Positions 37,592 to 47,021 are shown, counted from the stretch's first letter. The stretch is 64,000 nt of DNA from Brevibacillus brevis (GCF_001039275.2 NZ_CP030117.1:3782001-3846000); one strand, 5' to 3'. The notes: a model not told the origin generated them from the sequence alone. Program-made: numbers and translations.

Positions 37592-38710
37592 CTAGCGACG
37601 AGCAAAATAACCTCCCGGAAGTGCTACGATGGCCCCTTTTGCTTCCAAACGAATGACCAGCTGATGTAGCATCCTGCGTTGGTCTTTTTCTAAGCTACTC
37701 ATTAACTCATCCAGATGAATCCCGTCATATGTTACGGCTTCCACAATCGCTTTTTCTTCATTAGATAAGGGCATTACATCGTTTGCATTACTTTTTTCGA
37801 ACTGCTGCTTCTGCTCAGCTTCTGGAAGATGATGTTTGATTTCCTCCCATATATCGCTACTGCACGTTACTAACTTTGCACCTTGTTTGATCAAGTTATG
37901 CGGTCCCGCACTCATCAATGAAAAAATCGGACCAGGAATCGCAAAAACTTCCTTGCCCTGCTCAAGTGCACAGTCTGCCGTTATCAAAGATCCGCTTTTT
38001 TCTGCTGCTTCCACCACTAATACACCGCTAGAAAGTCCACTTATGATACGATTTCGCTCTGGAAATAATCCAGAAACAGGTGGAATATGAGGAGGATATT
38101 CGCTGAGAAGTAGGCCAAAAGATTCAATTTCACGATAAAGTTCTCGATGCCGAGTAGGATAAACGTGATTCATTCCGCAACCGAGCACACCAATGGTCTT
38201 ACCGCCTGCTTTCAAGGTAGCTTGGTGAGCTTCCGCATCAATTCCATACGCTACCCCCGAGACGATGACAAGACCTGCTTGCACCAGCTCTCGGACAAAA
38301 AAGCTACAGCTCGCTCTTCCATATGGTGTCGGTTTGCGCGAACCAACGACGCCAATGGACAACTTTTCTAATAATGTGTGATCGCCACGATAAAACAACG
38401 TCCATGGAGAATCGGGGATATTGCGGAGTGATACAGGATAAGCATCGTCAAAAGGACATAAGAAGCGCGTTCCCTCTTCTTCACGCTTTTCCAATAGTGC
38501 CATAGCCGTAGCTTCATTGCTTTGCTTGTCAACCTGACCAGTTATCAAGGAAGTCAATCTGAGCCCATGTGCCAGTTCATGCCAATTTTCAATGGCAACC
38601 TGAAAAGAACCTGTGATTTCAAAAATTTCACGGATTTTCTTTCTTCCCAAACCCGATATCATCGTTAACACATACAGCCAGTCTCTCTCGTCGAGCTTCG
38701 CCTTTCCCAT
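37592..38710 (-). CDS. dprA: DNA-processing protein DprA (Smf)
   Basis: 372 residues from the ATG at 38710, with AAGGAGG eight bases upstream; the open frame runs 12 codons further upstream. A SAM-like N-terminus leads to the Rossmann-like core with GVVGSRKPTPYGRASCSFFV, IVSGVAYGIDAEAHQ and VLVVEAAEKSGSLITA, then a C-terminal winged helix. DprA loads RecA on incoming single-stranded DNA during transformation. Its presence is relevant to the disrupted comM downstream in this window. Confidence 0.94.
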   Translation of the reverse strand: MGKAKLDERDWLYVLTMISGLGRKKIREIFEITGSFQVAIENWHELAHGLRLTSLITGQVDKQSNEATAMALLEKREEEGTRFLCPFDDAYPVSLRNIPDSPWTLFYRGDHTLLEKLSIGVVGSRKPTPYGRASCSFFVRELVQAGLVIVSGVAYGIDAEAHQATLKAGGKTIGVLGCGMNHVYPTRHRELYREIESFGLLLSEYPPHIPPVSGLFPERNRIISGLSSGVLVVEAAEKSGSLITADCALEQGKEVFAIPGPIFSLMSAGPHNLIKQGAKLVTCSSDIWEEIKHHLPEAEQKQQFEKSNANDVMPLSNEEKAIVEAVTYDGIHLDELMSSLEKDQRRMLHQLVIRLEAKGAIVALPGGYFARR

Positions 38711-38794
38711 TCCGAAATCCTCCTTCATCCCGATCAGACTTGTCATAACGGACGGCTTTGAAAGCTATTCTATCGAAAGAAAGAGGCTGGTTCA

Positions 38795-38831
38795 AAAATA
38801 AAAAAGTGGACAAGCCTGAGCCTGCCCACTT
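38795..38831 (-). terminator. Terminator of the sucCD operon
   Basis: On the minus strand the stem GTGGGCAGGC / GCTTGTCCAC with TCAG loop is followed by TTTTTTATTTTT, about 14 bases past the sucD stop. A textbook intrinsic terminator separating sucCD from dprA. Confidence 0.88.
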
Positions 38832-38844
38832 CTGTCTTATTTGC

Positions 38845-39747
38845 TTACTTGCCCATTACTTTCTCGAGCATACCGCGCTCTTTCAGCAATTCAACAAGTG
38901 TTTCACCGATGACTGCAGGTGTTTTCGCTACGCGAATACCGCATTCTTCGAGCTTTGCGATTTTCTCAGCTGCTGTACCTTTACCGCCAGAGATGATCGC
39001 ACCAGCGTGGCCCATACGTTTTCCTTCAGGAGCAGTTTGTCCCCCGATGAAACCTACAACTGGTTTTTTCATGTTAGCAGCGATCCACTCTGCTGCTTCT
39101 TCTTCCGCAGTACCACCGATTTCACCCAGCATGATAACTGCTTCTGTGTCTGGATCTTCGTTGAACATTTTCAGTACATCGATGAACTCCATACCTTTTA
39201 CTGGGTCTCCACCGATACCTACAGCCGTGGATTGACCCAGGCCGCGAGTAGAAGTTTGGTGAACTGCTTCATAAGTCAAGGTACCGGAGCGGGATACGAT
39301 ACCCACTTTACCTGGAACGTGGATGTAACCAGGCATGATACCGATTTTGCACTCACCTGGAGTAATTACGCCAGGGCAGTTAGGACCTACCAGAAGGGTT
39401 TTCTTGCCTTCCATGTAGCGCTTAACTTTTACCATGTCCAGAACTGGGATACCTTCTGTGATGCAGATTACCAGATCCAGTTCAGCGTCAACTGCTTCCA
39501 TGATGGCATCAGCAGCGAAAGGAGGAGCAACGTAGATAACGGATGCTGTTGCACCAGTTGCTTCAACCGCTTCTTTTACTGTGTTGAAAATTGGAATACC
39601 GTCAACTTCGGTTCCACCTTTACCAGGTGTTACACCGCCCACCATTTGTGTACCGTATTCAACGGCTCCGCGAGTGTGGAACAGACCAGTTGCACCCGTA
39701 ATCCCTTGCGTAATTACTTTTGTATTTTTATTAACGAGAATACTCAT
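38845..39747 (-). CDS. sucD: Succinyl-CoA ligase alpha subunit SucD
   Basis: 300 residues. CoA-binding Rossmann domain ([20 protein letters not shown]), the [16 protein letters not shown] segment and the phosphohistidine region [17 protein letters not shown] are conserved. With SucC it converts succinyl-CoA to succinate with nucleotide triphosphate formation in the TCA cycle. Separated from sucC by 153 bases containing a hairpin. Confidence 0.96.
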   Translation of the reverse strand: MSILVNKNTKVITQGITGATGLFHTRGAVEYGTQMVGGVTPGKGGTEVDGIPIFNTVKEAVEATGATASVIYVAPPFAADAIMEAVDAELDLVICITEGIPVLDMVKVKRYMEGKKTLLVGPNCPGVITPGECKIGIMPGYIHVPGKVGIVSRSGTLTYEAVHQTSTRGLGQSTAVGIGGDPVKGMEFIDVLKMFNEDPDTEAVIMLGEIGGTAEEEAAEWIAANMKKPVVGFIGGQTAPEGKRMGHAGAIISGGKGTAAEKIAKLEECGIRVAKTPAVIGETLVELLKERGMLEKVMGK

Positions 39748-39778
39748 CGCGTAATTTTCCCACCTTTTTTAACGTGTA

Positions 39779-39809
39779 GGAATTTATAAGCTAGTGCTTA
39801 TAAATTTCC
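39779..39809 (-). other. AT-rich hairpin between sucC and sucD
   Basis: The arms AATTTATAAGC and GCTTATAAATT with a 4-base TAGT loop form a near-perfect stem in the sucC-sucD gap. No T-run follows, so complete termination is unlikely. It may set the SucC:SucD message ratio or protect an RNA end. Function is inference. Confidence 0.5.
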
Positions 39810-39900
39810 GGAGCGCATGAAAACTTTCCGAAGAGTCGCGGTCGCTCAAACTTGAGTTCGCCTCGATAGATGTTTTCTTAACGTATCTACTCGAAATATC

Positions 39901-41061
39901 TTACTTCACCAAGGATACGATTTTCTCAGCGCCATCCGCCATAGATTCTGCAGCTACGATGTTCAAACCGGACTCATTGAGGATTTTCTTACCCAAATCT
40001 ACGTTTGTACCTTCGAGACGTACAACGAGAGGTTTGTCCAATTTGATTTGTTTTGCTGCATTCACTACGCCGTTTGCGATAACGTCGCATTTCATGATGC
40101 CGCCGAAGATGTTAACGAAAATACCTTTTACTTTTTCGTCACGGAGAATAATCTTAAACGCTTCCGTTACTTTCTCTTCAGTAGCTCCGCCACCAACGTC
40201 AAGGAAGTTAGCTGGGTCTCCACCGTAGAATTTCACGATGTCCATTGTTGCCATCGCCAGACCTGCACCGTTTACCATGCAACCGATGTTACCATCAAGT
40301 GCGATGTAGGACAGATCGAACTTGGAAGCTTCGATTTCTTTCTCATCTTCTTCATCCAGATCGCGCAGAGCTACGATGTCAGGGTGACGATAGAGAGCGT
40401 TACTGTCGAAGTTCAGTTTCGCATCCAGTGCCATTACTTCACCGTCGCCAGTTACAACCAGTGGGTTGATCTCAGCGATAGAAGCATCTTTATCAACAAA
40501 AGCTTGGTACAAGCTCATCATGAACTTGGCAGCCTTGTTAATCAATTCTTTTGGAATGTTGATTGCGTAAGCCAGGCGACGAGCTTGGAAGCCATTCAGA
40601 CCTGTTACTGGATCAACTACTTCTTTGAAGATTTTTTCTGGAGTGTTTGCTGCTACTTCCTCGATGTCCATACCGCCCTCTTCGGAAGCCATCATTACAA
40701 CGCTTCCAGTAGCACGGTCAACTACTACACCAACGTAGTATTCTTTCTTGATGTCGCAGCCTTGCTCGATCAGAAGGCGCTTAACTTCTTTACCTTCTGG
40801 TCCTGTTTGATGAGTAACGAGTACTTTGCCAAGAATTTCGCTGGCATATGTACGAACTTCATCAAGATTTTTTGCAACCTTTACACCGCCAGCCTTACCA
40901 CGGCCACCAGCGTGAATTTGCGCTTTTACTACGTTTACTTGGGTGCCCAGTTCTTTCGCTGCTTCAACAGCTTCTTCCACTGTGAAAGCTACGCGTCCTT
41001 CAGGAACTTTTACACCGTACTGCTTAAGTATCTCTTTACCTTGATACTCATGAATGTTCAT
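39901..41061 (-). CDS. sucC: Succinyl-CoA ligase [ADP-forming] beta subunit SucC
   Basis: 386 residues. ATP-grasp domain ([40 protein letters not shown]) and C-terminal CoA-ligase domain ([39 protein letters not shown]). AGGAGGATGGAGA precedes the ATG. TCA cycle enzyme, first gene of sucCD. Confidence 0.96.
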   Translation of the reverse strand: MNIHEYQGKEILKQYGVKVPEGRVAFTVEEAVEAAKELGTQVNVVKAQIHAGGRGKAGGVKVAKNLDEVRTYASEILGKVLVTHQTGPEGKEVKRLLIEQGCDIKKEYYVGVVVDRATGSVVMMASEEGGMDIEEVAANTPEKIFKEVVDPVTGLNGFQARRLAYAINIPKELINKAAKFMMSLYQAFVDKDASIAEINPLVVTGDGEVMALDAKLNFDSNALYRHPDIVALRDLDEEDEKEIEASKFDLSYIALDGNIGCMVNGAGLAMATMDIVKFYGGDPANFLDVGGGATEEKVTEAFKIILRDEKVKGIFVNIFGGIMKCDVIANGVVNAAKQIKLDKPLVVRLEGTNVDLGKKILNESGLNIVAAESMADGAEKIVSLVK

Positions 41062-41247
41062 TCTCCATCCTCCTATGGCAGATAAAGATCGGCAGGCTTT
41101 TAGACCGGTTCAAAGACGTCTGTCTTTTTCCGGTCATAGCCTCCACTATCAGTGCAACGTAACTATTCTACGACAAAAACTGCAAAAGTGGTAGTAATAT
41201 GTTCTTTTTATCGTGACCAGAAATGCGAAACTTCATGAGGAAATTCC

Positions 41248-42303
41248 TCATTTTCTTAGAGATTGAAACAATTTCCACTCATTTTCCGCGAGTTCATCGT
41301 GAATATACCAAGTTTGATCATACTTAAAGTAACGTTGATATAGTTCAATTCTCTGTTCTGTATCATTCACCAAAAAATGTAGTTCGTATTGTTTTGACCC
41401 CGGATCTTTCGGTGGAACATTTAAAGGATCTCCATTTTTTAGCAATCGGACGGATTGATGGGCAATTCCTTGCTCGATCGTCGTTTGGGTGACATCCAAC
41501 TCTGAGTCTTGGATGTTCATTTCGCCATTTGCTATGATGCGAATCCGTGTAGATTTAAATAACTGGTCGATCCTGTCTTCCTTACGATTGCTTGGCGGCA
41601 TCCATTCTGTTAAGCGCGAAAAGAGGCTACCCTCTACGTGAAAGAAAAACGTTTCTCTTCCAAAGGGAACAGCAATCAGTGTCGGTGTCAAAATGGCCAC
41701 TTCGACCGGTTTGTCAGCAGAATTTATTCTCATCCGATAGTTTGGGTAGAGTGGATACTGCTTGCTGCGACTGTCCACCTCTGGTATTGCCGATCCCATT
41801 ACTTTCCTGATGTATTCTGCTTCTGCTTCGTTCAATACGCGCGCCTGACCAAGGTCCTCTGCCGCTAAACGCACGCTCTGAATTTTTTGTGAGAGCACGC
41901 CTTTGCCAGTTAACTTGTTTATCCACTGATAAAAATAGCTGGCACCCGCTCCACGATACGTATGTCCTCCAAACTCACTTGCCGACTCCCCCACTGTTAC
42001 GACAAGTGGGGCCTGCTGTGTTCGGTAGAGGACAAGTGTAAAGCGTACATCTTCTTGCTTTAAAGGCTCGGATGATATTTGTAAATCTTGTCCCTGACCG
42101 GACAGTTCTTGCAAAAACGAGCGCAACTCCAATAATACTTCCTGTCCATCCGTTGACATCACCGTTACTTTTTCAACCGCACCAAGCTCTGTCTCTATAT
42201 GATCTTTCATGTCATCAGAAACCTTGCCTGACTGTGCACAGCCAGTGACGAACAAACTACTCACCATCATAACCAGTAGACACGTACGTAAAGACGATAT
42301 CAC
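41248..42303 (-). CDS. Predicted lipoprotein of unknown function
   Basis: 351 residues, GTG start with GAGGAGGG seven bases upstream. A signal peptide ends in the lipobox FVTGC, with the acylated Cys at residue 22, so it is probably anchored on the outer face of the membrane. The mature part is mixed alpha/beta without a recognised motif. Upstream of sucC but separated by 186 bases. The stop codon lies within a short palindrome (ATGAGGAAATTCCTCAT). Function unknown. Confidence 0.75.
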   Translation of the reverse strand: MISSLRTCLLVMMVSSLFVTGCAQSGKVSDDMKDHIETELGAVEKVTVMSTDGQEVLLELRSFLQELSGQGQDLQISSEPLKQEDVRFTLVLYRTQQAPLVVTVGESASEFGGHTYRGAGASYFYQWINKLTGKGVLSQKIQSVRLAAEDLGQARVLNEAEAEYIRKVMGSAIPEVDSRSKQYPLYPNYRMRINSADKPVEVAILTPTLIAVPFGRETFFFHVEGSLFSRLTEWMPPSNRKEDRIDQLFKSTRIRIIANGEMNIQDSELDVTQTTIEQGIAHQSVRLLKNGDPLNVPPKDPGSKQYELHFLVNDTEQRIELYQRYFKYDQTWYIHDELAENEWKLFQSLRK

Positions 42304-42339
42304 GCAGTAACCCTCCTCGTGTATTCCTGTAAGATAACG

Positions 42340-43233
42340 CTACAGAAGTCCCAATCGACGGCTGATCTCACTGCCAAGCTTTCGTTTCACGTAAATTTCA
42401 CCAATTTGGTGAGGATCTTTCACTACAACGGAGCGATTGTTCGTACGAATCACCACATACTTTTCACTATTTTTGTCCAAACCACAAATCAAATCAGATG
42501 AGGCTTCTACAAAGATAGATACCACTGTTTTCCCATCTATTTTTTTCAACGAAATTTTTGGGAATGGGGTCACAAACGGTGTCGTCTTATCTTGGATATA
42601 TTGCGTAATAGCAAGAATGTATTTGTCCGGGTCTCCGTACTGTTCGATCTCATGGTCAATCCCGCACACTGTCCCCTCATCTGTAATACCTAAAAATAAA
42701 TTCCCGTTGTTTGAATTCGCAAACGCCACAATAGACTTAATAATTCCCGTCTTCGAATACAGAAAGTCGCGTTTGAATTCAATCATGTCGTTCTCACCAA
42801 GTTTTGTTGCTGTTACGGGATCATCGATTCGGCCTAAATAGCGAAAGCGACTGATGGCTCCTAAGCGATAGACGTATTCTTCAAATATATCAGCAGGCAG
42901 GGAAAGGTCTTCTATGCTTGCATCTGTGTTTTGCCACAATTTATATGTTTGAGGAGCAAAGCACATGTCAAACAATACATTTCCACCGAGCGAGCGTATG
43001 TTCATACCGATGGAAGCAGGCATGATCTTCCCCGGCTGATAAGGGGCATCTGTTTCCACTTCCAATACTCCTGAATGAATTAAATAATCGAAATAATGAC
43101 GCGGTAATTGTGCATGATGCTTTAATAACTGACGTTCTGGCTTGGGTCGTCTGATTTCTTGATAAAAATCAAAACGCACAGATTGTTCTTCCAGTTGGCT
43201 TACCATCGCAATCAATGAACAAATATGGCGCAT
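42340..43233 (-). CDS. AlbA_2 (Schlafen-type) domain protein
   Basis: 297 residues. About residues 145-285 carry the AlbA_2 signature: ENDMIEFKRDFLYSKTGIIK, SIVAFANSNNGNLFLGITDE, GTVCGIDHEIEQYGDPDKYI and the strand YVVIRTNNRSVVVKD. The N-terminal half (about 1-140) is unassigned and includes a segment about substrate-like beta strands (GMNIRSLGGNVLFDM). AlbA_2 proteins are thought to bind nucleic acid or regulate transcription; the specific role is unknown. GAGGGGAAAC precedes the ATG. It lies 36 bases upstream of the lipoprotein gene. Confidence 0.75.
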   Translation of the reverse strand: MRHICSLIAMVSQLEEQSVRFDFYQEIRRPKPERQLLKHHAQLPRHYFDYLIHSGVLEVETDAPYQPGKIMPASIGMNIRSLGGNVLFDMCFAPQTYKLWQNTDASIEDLSLPADIFEEYVYRLGAISRFRYLGRIDDPVTATKLGENDMIEFKRDFLYSKTGIIKSIVAFANSNNGNLFLGITDEGTVCGIDHEIEQYGDPDKYILAITQYIQDKTTPFVTPFPKISLKKIDGKTVVSIFVEASSDLICGLDKNSEKYVVIRTNNRSVVVKDPHQIGEIYVKRKLGSEISRRLGLL

Positions 43234-43317
43234 GTTTCCCCTCGTTTTATGTTAGAGTAGGTGTCATTGTTTGGTCATATTTTAACGCAACCTTTTAAGA
43301 ATTGACTAGTTTTTTCG

Positions 43318-43656
43318 TTATTTTTGTGATTGATAGTGATGTAAGATTGTTTGCAATTTAAACGAAAGTCCCATTTCTCCGCTAATTTTCAGCTTCCCCG
43401 TTACAAAAGCAACGGTGGGATTCAAGCGTCCCTCTACGAGCTTAATAAAATCTTTGTCAGACAACTCCAGCTTGCAGCCTGCTTCCCTTGTCACACCCAG
43501 CTTGTAGTCCGCTTGATTATCGGCAAAAACAATCTCGTAGGTGCCCCCTTCTTCTCCACTTAGGACAAAATGATAAACCGCATGTAATCCAGCGATCCCT
43601 TGTGGTTGGGCGTTTATTCTATCTGATAAATCCTGAAGGGTTTTTTGTACTTGCAT
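43318..43656 (-). CDS. SCP2 sterol-binding-domain-like protein
   Basis: 112 residues from the ATG at 43656 (AAGGAGA upstream; the frame extends six codons earlier). The pattern YEIVFADNQADYKLGVTREA, CKLELSDKDFIKLVEGRLNP, TVAFVTGKLKISGEMGLSFK matches the SCP2 fold, which binds hydrophobic ligands. No signal peptide, so cytosolic. The ligand is unknown. Confidence 0.82.
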   Translation of the reverse strand: MQVQKTLQDLSDRINAQPQGIAGLHAVYHFVLSGEEGGTYEIVFADNQADYKLGVTREAGCKLELSDKDFIKLVEGRLNPTVAFVTGKLKISGEMGLSFKLQTILHHYQSQK

Positions 43657-43700
43657 GCTCACTTCTCCTTGCATTCTATGTATCAGAACCGCTTTCGGTA

Positions 43701-43731
43701 AAAAAAGAAAGCCGGGTGTTTACCGGCTTAC
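43701..43731 (-). terminator. Terminator after the YbjQ-family gene
   Basis: On the minus strand AAGCCGG, a 7-base loop and CCGGCTT are followed by TCTTTTTTT, starting at the stop codon of the YbjQ-family gene. Confidence 0.75.
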
Positions 43732-44042
43732 TTCACACGGACAGCTGTGCCTGTGGCAATAACCATCATCATACCTTCTCGCAATGTTTCGAAGTCGAGA
43801 TCAACCCCAATTACTGCATTTGCACCTAATACCCGTGCTTTTTCTTTCATTTCACGCAAGGCCAGTTCACGACCTTCTGAGAGCTTGCTCTCATACGAGC
43901 CACTTCTGCCTCCGATGATGTCTGTAATCCCTGCAAGAAAGTCACGGACTACGTTTGCACCCATGATTACCTCTCCACTGACGATATCCAGATACTCCTC
44001 CACTTCTTTTCCTTGGATCATGCTGGTAGTAGTTACAATCAT
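43728..44042 (-). CDS. YbjQ-family (DUF74) putative heavy-metal-binding protein
   Basis: 104 residues from the ATG at 44042 with GGGAGGCAATGAC. The family signature [40 protein letters not shown] and [19 protein letters not shown] is complete. The fold is a pentameric dodecin-like beta barrel; metal binding is assigned by name only. Single-gene unit with its own terminator. Confidence 0.9.
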   Translation of the reverse strand: MIVTTTSMIQGKEVEEYLDIVSGEVIMGANVVRDFLAGITDIIGGRSGSYESKLSEGRELALREMKEKARVLGANAVIGVDLDFETLREGMMMVIATGTAVRVK

Positions 44043-44164
44043 GTCATTGCCTCCCATATTGATCTATTCACAATATGTATTACGTACCATAAAATAATCG
44101 GTTGCAAAGAAAGATCTGAGCCTGTCCAAAAGTGTATGCGCATTGCTGGCAAACTATACTTTTC

Positions 44165-44977
44165 CTATCCCACCGTGGAAGTAAGGTTTTTGGATAATTT
44201 GGCAGCAGAGGAGCCTAAACTTGCTTCAGCGATTAATTCCCGCCAAGATCTGGCGAAGAAGTCTGGTGTTTGGTACCCGTTCACATGACCAACAGCTGCA
44301 GATACGAAGATATCCAGAACGTTTGTTGGACGTGTAATGAGCGCAATGTATTCCTGAATCTGTTCATCGGAAATCGTAGAGATCAAAACAAACTCGTCCC
44401 CTGCATAACGACATAAATAATCCCCCTGTTCTTCAGCCAAAGAAGAGAGAACCGAAGAATAGGTGCGAATGACATCATCCCCGAATGGATGTCCATGCAG
44501 CTTATTAATTCGGCCAAAGTCGTTCAAATCGATAAAAAGCAAATGGAAAGGTTTTCGCTCCTTTAAAAAGTTTTCCCCAATAAATTGGATGTATGGAGCG
44601 CGATACAAACCCGATAATGGGTCTCGATATTCTGCTATTTTCATCTCTACGATTTCTTTTGTGATGAATCCGATCAGTTGATCCTCTTGTTTGACCAAAG
44701 CAAGCCCATTTTGTTCTTGATGAAGCGCGTGATAGGCCTCCCAAACATTGTGATTGGCTGACAGATAGAACGGCTGACTACTCATGGCGTCGGCAACGAT
44801 TCGGTTTGGATGAGCTGACAAAACATCTCTCGTCGTTACCATTCCCAGTACCTCTCCGTGATCCATGACAACTAACGAATCAACTTGAGATTCGTTCATT
44901 CGCTCCGCCGCATAAGAGACACTTTTGTCAGAGGTGATGGTACAAATCGTCGTCGTCATGATGTCGGAGATGTTCAT
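44165..44977 (-). CDS. CBS-pair plus GGDEF-domain protein, probable diguanylate cyclase
   Basis: 270 residues. Two CBS motifs occupy residues 1-115 (DIMTTTICTITSDKSVSYAA; AMSSQPFYLSANHNVWEAYH). The GGDEF domain follows (DPLSGLYRAPYIQFIGENFL, LLFIDLNDFGRINKLHGHPF, GDDVIRTYSSVL, YLCRYAGDEFVL). The signature reads AGDEF, a tolerated variant. The inhibitory RxxD site is EQGD, so product inhibition is probably lost. CBS pairs suggest adenylate-nucleotide sensing. Last gene of a three-gene unit, overlapping its upstream neighbour as ATGA. Confidence 0.88.
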   Translation of the reverse strand: MNISDIMTTTICTITSDKSVSYAAERMNESQVDSLVVMDHGEVLGMVTTRDVLSAHPNRIVADAMSSQPFYLSANHNVWEAYHALHQEQNGLALVKQEDQLIGFITKEIVEMKIAEYRDPLSGLYRAPYIQFIGENFLKERKPFHLLFIDLNDFGRINKLHGHPFGDDVIRTYSSVLSSLAEEQGDYLCRYAGDEFVLISTISDEQIQEYIALITRPTNVLDIFVSAAVGHVNGYQTPDFFARSWRELIAEASLGSSAAKLSKNLTSTVG

Positions 44978-45330
44978 AAGAGATCCACCTCTCGTTGAAC
45001 AGACAATGCTATTTTCAACTCAGATCGCAGAACCATGGAGTCGCTAATCATACGCTCTGCCTCTTCCAGAATGATTTTCATCAACAATTTTTCATCAATC
45101 ATTTGCAAAAGGGTATTTCTTAACAAAACCGCCTCAATCTTCGGATGATCCATTTTCAGCAAAGTAAACTGTTCTGGTGAAAGAGCATCCGCCATTCTCC
45201 TTACAGCCTCAGGACCAATTGGTGCTTTCCGTCCGATGATCAACAGATCCTGCATCGGAGGGACTTCAAACTCGGATATTTTTAAGGAAAGCGTTGCCTT
45301 CCGTGAATATACGTTGTTATCACTAGCCAT
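44974..45330 (-). CDS. Unknown protein between an EAL and a GGDEF gene
   Basis: 118 residues, cytosolic, with no recognised domain. Mostly helical in appearance with a conserved-looking core (IGRKAPIGPEAVRRMADALS, KMDHPKIEAVLLRNTLLQMI). TGGAGGA precedes the ATG. Its stop overlaps the cyclase start, and it follows the EAL gene by 29 bases, so all three are likely made together. It could be an adaptor or sensor for the c-di-GMP pair; that is inference from position. Confidence 0.6.
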   Translation of the reverse strand: MASDNNVYSRKATLSLKISEFEVPPMQDLLIIGRKAPIGPEAVRRMADALSPEQFTLLKMDHPKIEAVLLRNTLLQMIDEKLLMKIILEEAERMISDSMVLRSELKIALSVQREVDLL

Positions 45331-45359
45331 AAAAATTCCTCCAATTCTGCATTGCCCTC

Positions 45360-46082
45360 TTATTCGTCCGGCAAACTGCCTGGTTTACCAAACAAGTATC
45401 CCTGGCCGATTGCAACGCCCAATAAAGAAGCACAAGCAAAATCCTCTTCTTCTTCAACTCCTTCGAGAATGAGTTGAGGTGCATCTTTGCAAAAATCAAC
45501 AAACAGCTTTATAGTCTTTTGCTTTTCTAATGAACTCGAGAGCTCTTGCGAAAAAAAGCGATCAATCTTGATGTAATCAGGCGAAATATCTTCAATTTTA
45601 CTGAATATGTTTGCGCCATCTCCGACATCATCCAACGCAATTAGGAACCCCAACTTTTTCAATTCAGCTATGCGCCGTGTAAAAATGGGTTCGCTCCAGC
45701 ATTCTCCTTCCATAATCGATTCGTTGATCTCCAATACGATTTGGTTTAAAAAGGGACGGAAGGAACGAGCGATCTTTTGAATGAAGCCAGGGAATGTGTC
45801 TTCTATTATGGTAGAAGGAAAAATATTCACAAATATAAGCTCGTTTTTGTGTTCAATCGACGAATGAAAAAAAGTCAAGAGCGCATAATGCAGGGAATGG
45901 GTGTCAAGCTCTGGCAGCATTTTGTTTTCCTTCGCCAAAGAAAACAAAGTCTCTGGATGGATCCCCGCTTTACTGCGAAGTAATACCTCATACCCTATCC
46001 TACTTTTCTCAGGAAGTTGACATATTGGCTGAAATGCGTGGTAGTACTCTTTTTTCTTAAATAATTCTGCAATGCTCTCCAT
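45360..46082 (-). CDS. EAL-domain protein, probable c-di-GMP phosphodiesterase
   Basis: 240 residues from the ATG at 46082. The EAL motif reads EVLLR (YEVLLRSK). Other catalytic positions are present: FVNIFPST, VLEINES, the ALDDVGDGANIFSKI loop with DD, YIKIDR, and LILEGVEEEEDF with the downstream Glu, ending GQGYLFGKP. A stand-alone EAL domain without membrane or sensory part. First gene of a unit with the 118-residue protein and the CBS-GGDEF protein. Confidence 0.87.
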   Translation of the reverse strand: MESIAELFKKKEYYHAFQPICQLPEKSRIGYEVLLRSKAGIHPETLFSLAKENKMLPELDTHSLHYALLTFFHSSIEHKNELIFVNIFPSTIIEDTFPGFIQKIARSFRPFLNQIVLEINESIMEGECWSEPIFTRRIAELKKLGFLIALDDVGDGANIFSKIEDISPDYIKIDRFFSQELSSSLEKQKTIKLFVDFCKDAPQLILEGVEEEEDFACASLLGVAIGQGYLFGKPGSLPDE

Positions 46083-46567
46083 CAATTTTCCTTTCCCTTT
46101 CCTAGCAAGTATGAACACAAAGAAAAAGCTTCTTCTATGCGCGAGATATTCTGCGCCATGGAAGTGCTGGGAAATGTACCTACATGCACGAGCAAAAGAA
46201 ATTTACTCTCTCTGGATATTTCTAGCCTTAACTCCAACTAGGTAATAAAGATTACAAATATCCGCAGACATTTCGACAATATATGTCTTTGTCCCTACTT
46301 ATTCGCCAACATCTTGCATATTCCTTTCCAGATCATACTAATTGTTTCAAATTAATTAGGAACATTGTACGTATAATGGCTATTTTCTATCGTTATATTT
46401 TCGCTAAATGATAGATGTATCAAGTAATTCCACAACTTGTAAACGAACTGAATCACATGAAATAAATGATAATAAATTTTTTACTGCCTGTTTCGTCGTT
46501 AGCAGCTATCAAGCTTTTTTCATATGGTATGGAAAATCGGTATCGACTTCATCCAAAGAGAGGAAGG
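46083..46567. other. Divergent intergenic region between the EAL gene and the chagasin-like gene
   Basis: About 485 AT-rich bases. It must hold the promoters of two divergent units. A TATAAT hexamer at 46372-46377 points to the plus strand but has no good -35 at standard spacing. An open frame extends upstream of the chagasin-like start (from 46466) but lacks a ribosome site. I see no RNA gene or repeat. Confidence 0.4.
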
Positions 46568-46882
46568 ATGGCCGTGGTCAAGACCTCAACGTATACACTA
46601 CATGTGCAGGAAGGCCACTTGTTCACGATTACGCTAGCGGCAAATCCCTCTACTGGCTATCAGTGGGACTTGTCTAATCCTGTGGATGCTCGCTTTTTAG
46701 CGTTGCATGCGAATCATTTTGTTCCACCACCATCGCCAGATCGCATTGGGCAAGAGGGGCATCAGGTGATGTCCTTTCAGGCTTTGCGGCGAGGAATGAC
46801 GTCGATTTCTGTGAAGTATTGTCGGCCTTGGGATAGTGGGGATTGCGGAGAGTTTGTGTTTTATGTTGTTGCGATTGTATAG
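46568..46882 (+). CDS. Chagasin-like (I42 family) cysteine protease inhibitor
   Basis: 104 residues from ATG 46568 (GAGAGGAAGG upstream). The three inhibitory loops of the chagasin fold are recognisable: NPSTGYQW (BC loop, consensus NPTTGY), a Gly-rich IGQEGHQ (DE loop) and YCRPWDSGDCGE (FG loop, consensus RPW). No signal peptide from this start. An upstream in-frame ATG at 46466 would add a hydrophobic segment but has no ribosome site. Family members bind papain-like proteases; the target here is unknown, and no papain-like gene is nearby. Confidence 0.78.
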   Translation: MAVVKTSTYTLHVQEGHLFTITLAANPSTGYQWDLSNPVDARFLALHANHFVPPPSPDRIGQEGHQVMSFQALRRGMTSISVKYCRPWDSGDCGEFVFYVVAIV

Positions 46883-46972
46883 GGTTCTTAGTTAAAAAGT
46901 ACCTACTGTTACTTACTCGGTCGTGAAGCGCTTAGTCTGCATGATCTGCATACTGATTCAAACTGCAACATA

Positions 46973-47003
46973 TTGATATCCATCCAGTTGTATATGGTAT
47001 AAT
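46973..47003 (+). promoter_or_regulatory. Candidate promoter of a small membrane-protein gene
   Basis: TTGATA, a 19-base spacer and a perfect TATAAT lie just before the small gene at 47022. The spacer is longer than the optimal 17, and the transcription start would fall almost at the start codon, so this is tentative. Confidence 0.35.
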
Positions 47004-47021
47004 TTGGATGAGGTGAGAAAT

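Noticed and set aside
38758..39789. 343-codon plus-strand ORF opposite sucD
   Set aside because: Exact antisense of a conserved gene; Phe/Cys/Tyr/Asn-rich product with no recognisable domain and no ribosome site. A codon-usage artefact.
40048..41085. 345-codon plus-strand ORF opposite sucC
   Set aside because: Antisense of sucC with the same skewed composition. Rejected for the same reason.
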